From: Ischnura elegans
Taxonomy: Eukaryota; Arthropoda; Insecta; Odonata; Coenagrionidae
Direction: 5' to 3'
DNA length: 64,000 nt
NCBI RefSeq assembly: GCF_921293095.1
Contig: NC_060259.1
Location: 25,675,812 to 25,739,811, forward strand
The position numbers and the translations under genes were made by a program. Each line of letters begins with the position of its first letter. Positions within the stretch are counted from its first letter, which is position 1. Shown piece by piece: positions 60,553 to 64,000 of this stretch. The notes below the pieces were generated by a model. That model saw only the letters and a program-made list of their open reading frames with translations. It had not been told where the DNA came from and made no database searches.

Positions 60553-62825
60553 CGCTACACATCAAACGACTCGCTGAATCATCCCTTAATATTGGTTCAG
60601 ATGGGGTCAAAATCTGATGGGCAGCCGGACTCAAAATCCTATATGGCCATGATATCCAGCGAAATCGTCTTAAATCGATAGACTGTGGCTGGTGCTAGCA
60701 CACATTAGTCTATAACCTGTTATATCACCTGCAAAAAGCTTAACCGTTCATAGTCAAATGTTCTTATTTGGGAACAGATTTTAAAAAATTGATGAAAATT
60801 ATTTTTCACATCTGTGATTACATTAACCTTTTTTCATGTAAATAAAGCATTGAAGTATTTTTTTAAAGTGAATCGCATGACTTGTGTAGGTATACATTCG
60901 TCATTAATTATGCCTCTTCAAAATTGATTATTTTCACCACCACTGCGATTTATTCAATATTTTCCCATACATTTGCTCTCCAGTGATCATATGTTCATTT
61001 ATTCAAAAGATCAGTATATGTTACGTTGTTAAAATAATTTTTTGGTCAAGTGTATATTTATTTTTCAAGCAATAGCAAAATTTTGTGGCGTGTTCCCATT
61101 TGGGAATGTGCTTGAAAACGCATTTAAAAATTTCTGTCCGGGTTTTCTTTCATAATATCTCTTAATTACCTGCAAAATAAATAGGATATGCAAAAAATAA
61201 TAAAAATCAGTTGGTAAGTTGCTACGATTTTTAAAGGGTTAATGAATGATGGGGCGAAAGGCTTGTGACTCTCACAAATGACGGAAGACTACCTGCGCTT
61301 CATTCATTTTATACTCGCGGAAAAGAGGGAAATTTCCTTGAAAGTGTCTTTGGACGGAGCAGGGGTGGTCTTTGAATAGGGATCAACAATTGGACAATAC
61401 AACAATAAGGATTGACAATGAAGCTGTCGGCACTATAATCGATTTCGAACAATGCTGATCTTTTATAGGAGTGATCGCTGAATGGGAGCGGTCGTTAAGA
61501 GAGGTTTATTGTACATGATAATTAAGGCTAGTTTTTAATTTATCTTACATGTTAAATACGCTTATTAATGTGAATAACAAAACAATGTGTAAGGCCTTTC
61601 GTTCATTAGTACCATTTCGAGCGACATAAATGAAGGTATGGCGATAAACTTAAATTTTAGCACATGTGGATTATAATTTCAGTAGGACCAGCTACAATCA
61701 CTTGCGGGTATTTTAATTGGCATTGGATTGAAGATAAATTAGCCATTCACAATGAGTGTAGTCATTGTGTATGAATTGTTGCTTTCTAAGTCGAAAATGC
61801 AACGGGAGTCTGACGATGAGAAATAACGACCATAACTTTATGACTTCTTTTATAATTGCTGCTCTCCATGGAGAAATCAAATCATTTCTCCAGCTTACCG
61901 AAGAAAATATTCTGCACTCTCTTCTTACGAAAAATATGTAATATAATGATAAAATAAAATCTAATCGTTATTTCTCTTCCTCTCTTTTAAGTGAGGGTTA
62001 GACCGTGTTCCAATTGGTCGACAATTTCCTTCGAGACTCGAAAGTATCGGGAGAAATCTTTATCTATTGTCTGAAATGGATTTTTTCTATCGCGAAGACG
62101 CCTTTCCTCTGCCATCCTCCTTTACTGGTACAAATCCTCCAGCATAGACATGAGTAATCTACTTTTATCGCGGGCAAATAAAAGATAACTCGATTAACTG
62201 ATTCAAAGTAGAAAGACGCAAGGAATGCGTTCACCCTAGGTATCGTAAACATACAATAACGTTAACTCTTAAACATATCTAGTCACAAATAAAAATCCGA
62301 TAACTTTTATTACACCTCTTTTAACAACAATCAAAATACTCTACACTCAAATAACCAACAAAACACAATAATCATAAAAGTCGTTCCTTATTCCTCTAAT
62401 CAACGTATAGCATTCACAATAATTATATATCTCACTAATAATTATATATCTCACTAGCACACACATAATTATATATTTTTAATAATTAGGCTGCCGTTTT
62501 GGTTGTTTTTTCTCATAAGGCCTCCGACGGACTTGCCTTTATAATAATGATAATGTATGTATTTTCCATCTATCGGACGTACAAAATATAAGTCACAAGA
62601 GGAATTGCCAAAAAATAAATAACACCCCTTACTTCCAATCATAACACATTAAAACATTTGCCATAATTCACTAAAATTCATTATTCGACAAAGATGTCTT
62701 CATTATAGCAAGTCAAATATAATAAATGTCTTTCTATTAGCGAGGATGAAGTGGCCGTATTTTCAATTCAAAAGATTTATTTTATTTTTATCCAAAATAA
62801 CATATTGTATATGTAAATGGCACTT
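60553..62825. other. Intergenic, nothing recognised
   Basis: Over 2 kb of AT-rich sequence. An ATAATTATATATCTCACTA unit is tandemly repeated near 62,420-62,460. No gene was found. Confidence 0.35.
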
Positions 62826-64000
62826 TATCAATCAACGCCGTAGCCGTCCGCAGATTCCTGAAGCAGTCTCCTACAATGCCAGAAATGCCTTGGGCTCAGA
62901 GAGACCTAATCTCTTTCTCAATTCTTTTCCGATTGTGTACAGCCTACTTCCTTCCACAATGTAACCCCTCCTCAGTCCCTCCAACCTCTGTCTAGCGATT
63001 CCCTATCATCCATAAAGACAGATTCCAGGGAAGTTTATAAATTCCTTTGTAAAATACCCCTCCACCGCTCACCCGGTCCTGATGGTCTCAGCTCTAAACT
63101 CATTCGCAACTGCGCCTCTTCCCTTGCACAACCTCTAACCCTTTTGTTTAATCGCTGCTTTTCATTAGGAACCTTCCCTCCTCAATGGAAATGCGCCAAC
63201 GTTATCCCGATACTCAAAGCGGGAAGCAAAGCTGACGTCACAAACTATCGCCCTATATCTTTGCTTCCAATACTTTCTTCCGTCTGTGAGCGCATAATTC
63301 TCAATAGGATTTTCTACTTCACCTCTCCCTTTTTATCCCCCCAGCAGCATGGTTTCCTCCCTGGGAGATCATGCCTAACAAATCTTGCTGTCTTTCAGCA
63401 CCACGCCGTCCCTGCAATAGACAACTCTCGTCAACTTGATGCCATCTTCCTTGACTTCTCCAAAGCTTTCGACACACTCCATCATCAACTCCTCCTTCAC
63501 AAACTAAGCCAGCAATTTGGCATACATGGTAAGTTCCTTAGCCTTCTCTCAAGATTTCTTTCGCACAGAACCCAGCGTGTAATACTCGCAGATGGACCTT
63601 CTTCTTGGTCTCCTGTGACGTCAGGAGTTCCTCAGGGCAGTGTCCTAGGGCCTTATCTTTTCAATTTATATATTAATGATCTTCCGTCCCACCTCCTGTC
63701 CTCCCAAACACACACTCTTCTATATGCGGACGATTGCAAGATCTACAAGGAGATAAAAAACACTTCTGACTGCAGAGATCTCCAAATTGCCCTAAATAAA
63801 GCTTCCCTGTGGTGTGACACTTGGAAATTAAAGCTCAACCCTAAAAAATGCAGCATCATGACTATTGCGTTAAAAACACAACCCATCACTTTCAACTACA
63901 CCATAAATTCATCTCCCTTGACCAGAGTTACGACGATGTAAGGTTTGGGCGTTATAACCGACCCCAAACTAAACTACTCCGACCACATTCAGACTGTAAA
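62826..64000 (+). pseudogene. Jockey-like non-LTR retrotransposon RT, runs off the window
   Basis: The frame from 63144 to 63941 and its upstream continuation hold RT motifs in order: SPGPDGLSSKLI (about 63,070), PILKAGSKADVTNYRPISLL, FLDFSKAFDTLHHQLL (motif A), SGVPQGSVLGPYLFNLYIND (motif B) and YADD (63723-63734, motif C), then LKLNPKKCSIM. A frameshift near 62,930 separates the preceding SYNARNALGSERPNLF block. A stop at 63939-63941 is followed in the same frame by GLGVITDPKLNYSDHIQTV, so the reading continues past it. The endonuclease part is not seen directly upstream, so the copy is 5'-truncated. It is the youngest-looking retroelement here. Confidence 0.85.

Noticed and set aside
1-64000. 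CRISPR arrays, phage, operons or biosynthetic clusters
   Set aside because: No regularly spaced short repeats or prokaryotic gene structure; all coding evidence is spliced eukaryotic or transposon-derived.

Overview
This is a eukaryotic nuclear window, AT-rich and intron-rich, most likely from an arthropod and probably an insect. The case rests on GT-AG spliced genes, one gene with a TATA box and a TCA initiator about 30 bp apart, and a mixed population of old transposons (hAT-type MITEs, pogo/Tigger, Penelope, Gypsy, Jockey-like LINEs, tRNA-derived SINEs). I cannot name the species. There is no CRISPR array, operon or other prokaryotic structure.

Positions 1-26,300 hold one large minus-strand gene, the GBF1/gartenzwerg orthologue, a large Arf-GEF of the early Golgi. 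I rebuilt 18 coding exons (start codon at 25,235) that join in frame for 1,209 residues. They cover the DCB, linker, HUS, Sec7 and first HDS regions. The 3' end lies beyond position 1. The introns carry a 1.66-kb pogo-like element (2,438-4,101), SINEs, a 53-bp-arm fold-back repeat (10,361-10,500), an internally deleted pogo/Tigger element with a dead transposase (22,361-23,613) and a 172-bp MITE with similar ends (24,107-24,278).

Positions 26,400-40,000 are a transposon graveyard: a Penelope-like RT remnant (26,400-28,060), a Gypsy pol remnant (29,316-33,420) broken by three nested DNA elements, several hAT MITEs with recognisable 8-bp target duplications, a fold-back element (36,839-37,123), and a decayed inverted copy of one serine-protease exon (38,972-39,149) whose splice acceptor was hit by a MITE.

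Positions 41,197-47,638 are a complete seven-exon plus-strand secreted trypsin-like serine protease of 318 residues, with core promoter and poly(A) signal. Positions 48,400-56,800 are again repeat debris: LINE endonuclease fragments, a second Penelope RT split by a MITE, more MITEs and two short tandem duplications. Positions 57,370-57,672 hold a histone H2A reading frame (minus) that is perfect up to the end of the histone fold and then stops, without the C-terminal tail. The last kilobase is a LINE reverse transcriptase that runs off the window.

The Arf-GEF, protease and H2A are functionally unrelated. I found no convincing new biological system. The most interesting points are the inverted protease exon with a MITE in its splice site, the tail-less H2A, the unusual cysteines and residue 215 of the protease, the repeated-motif ends of the 2.4-4.1 kb element, and the layered insertions in the Gypsy remnant.
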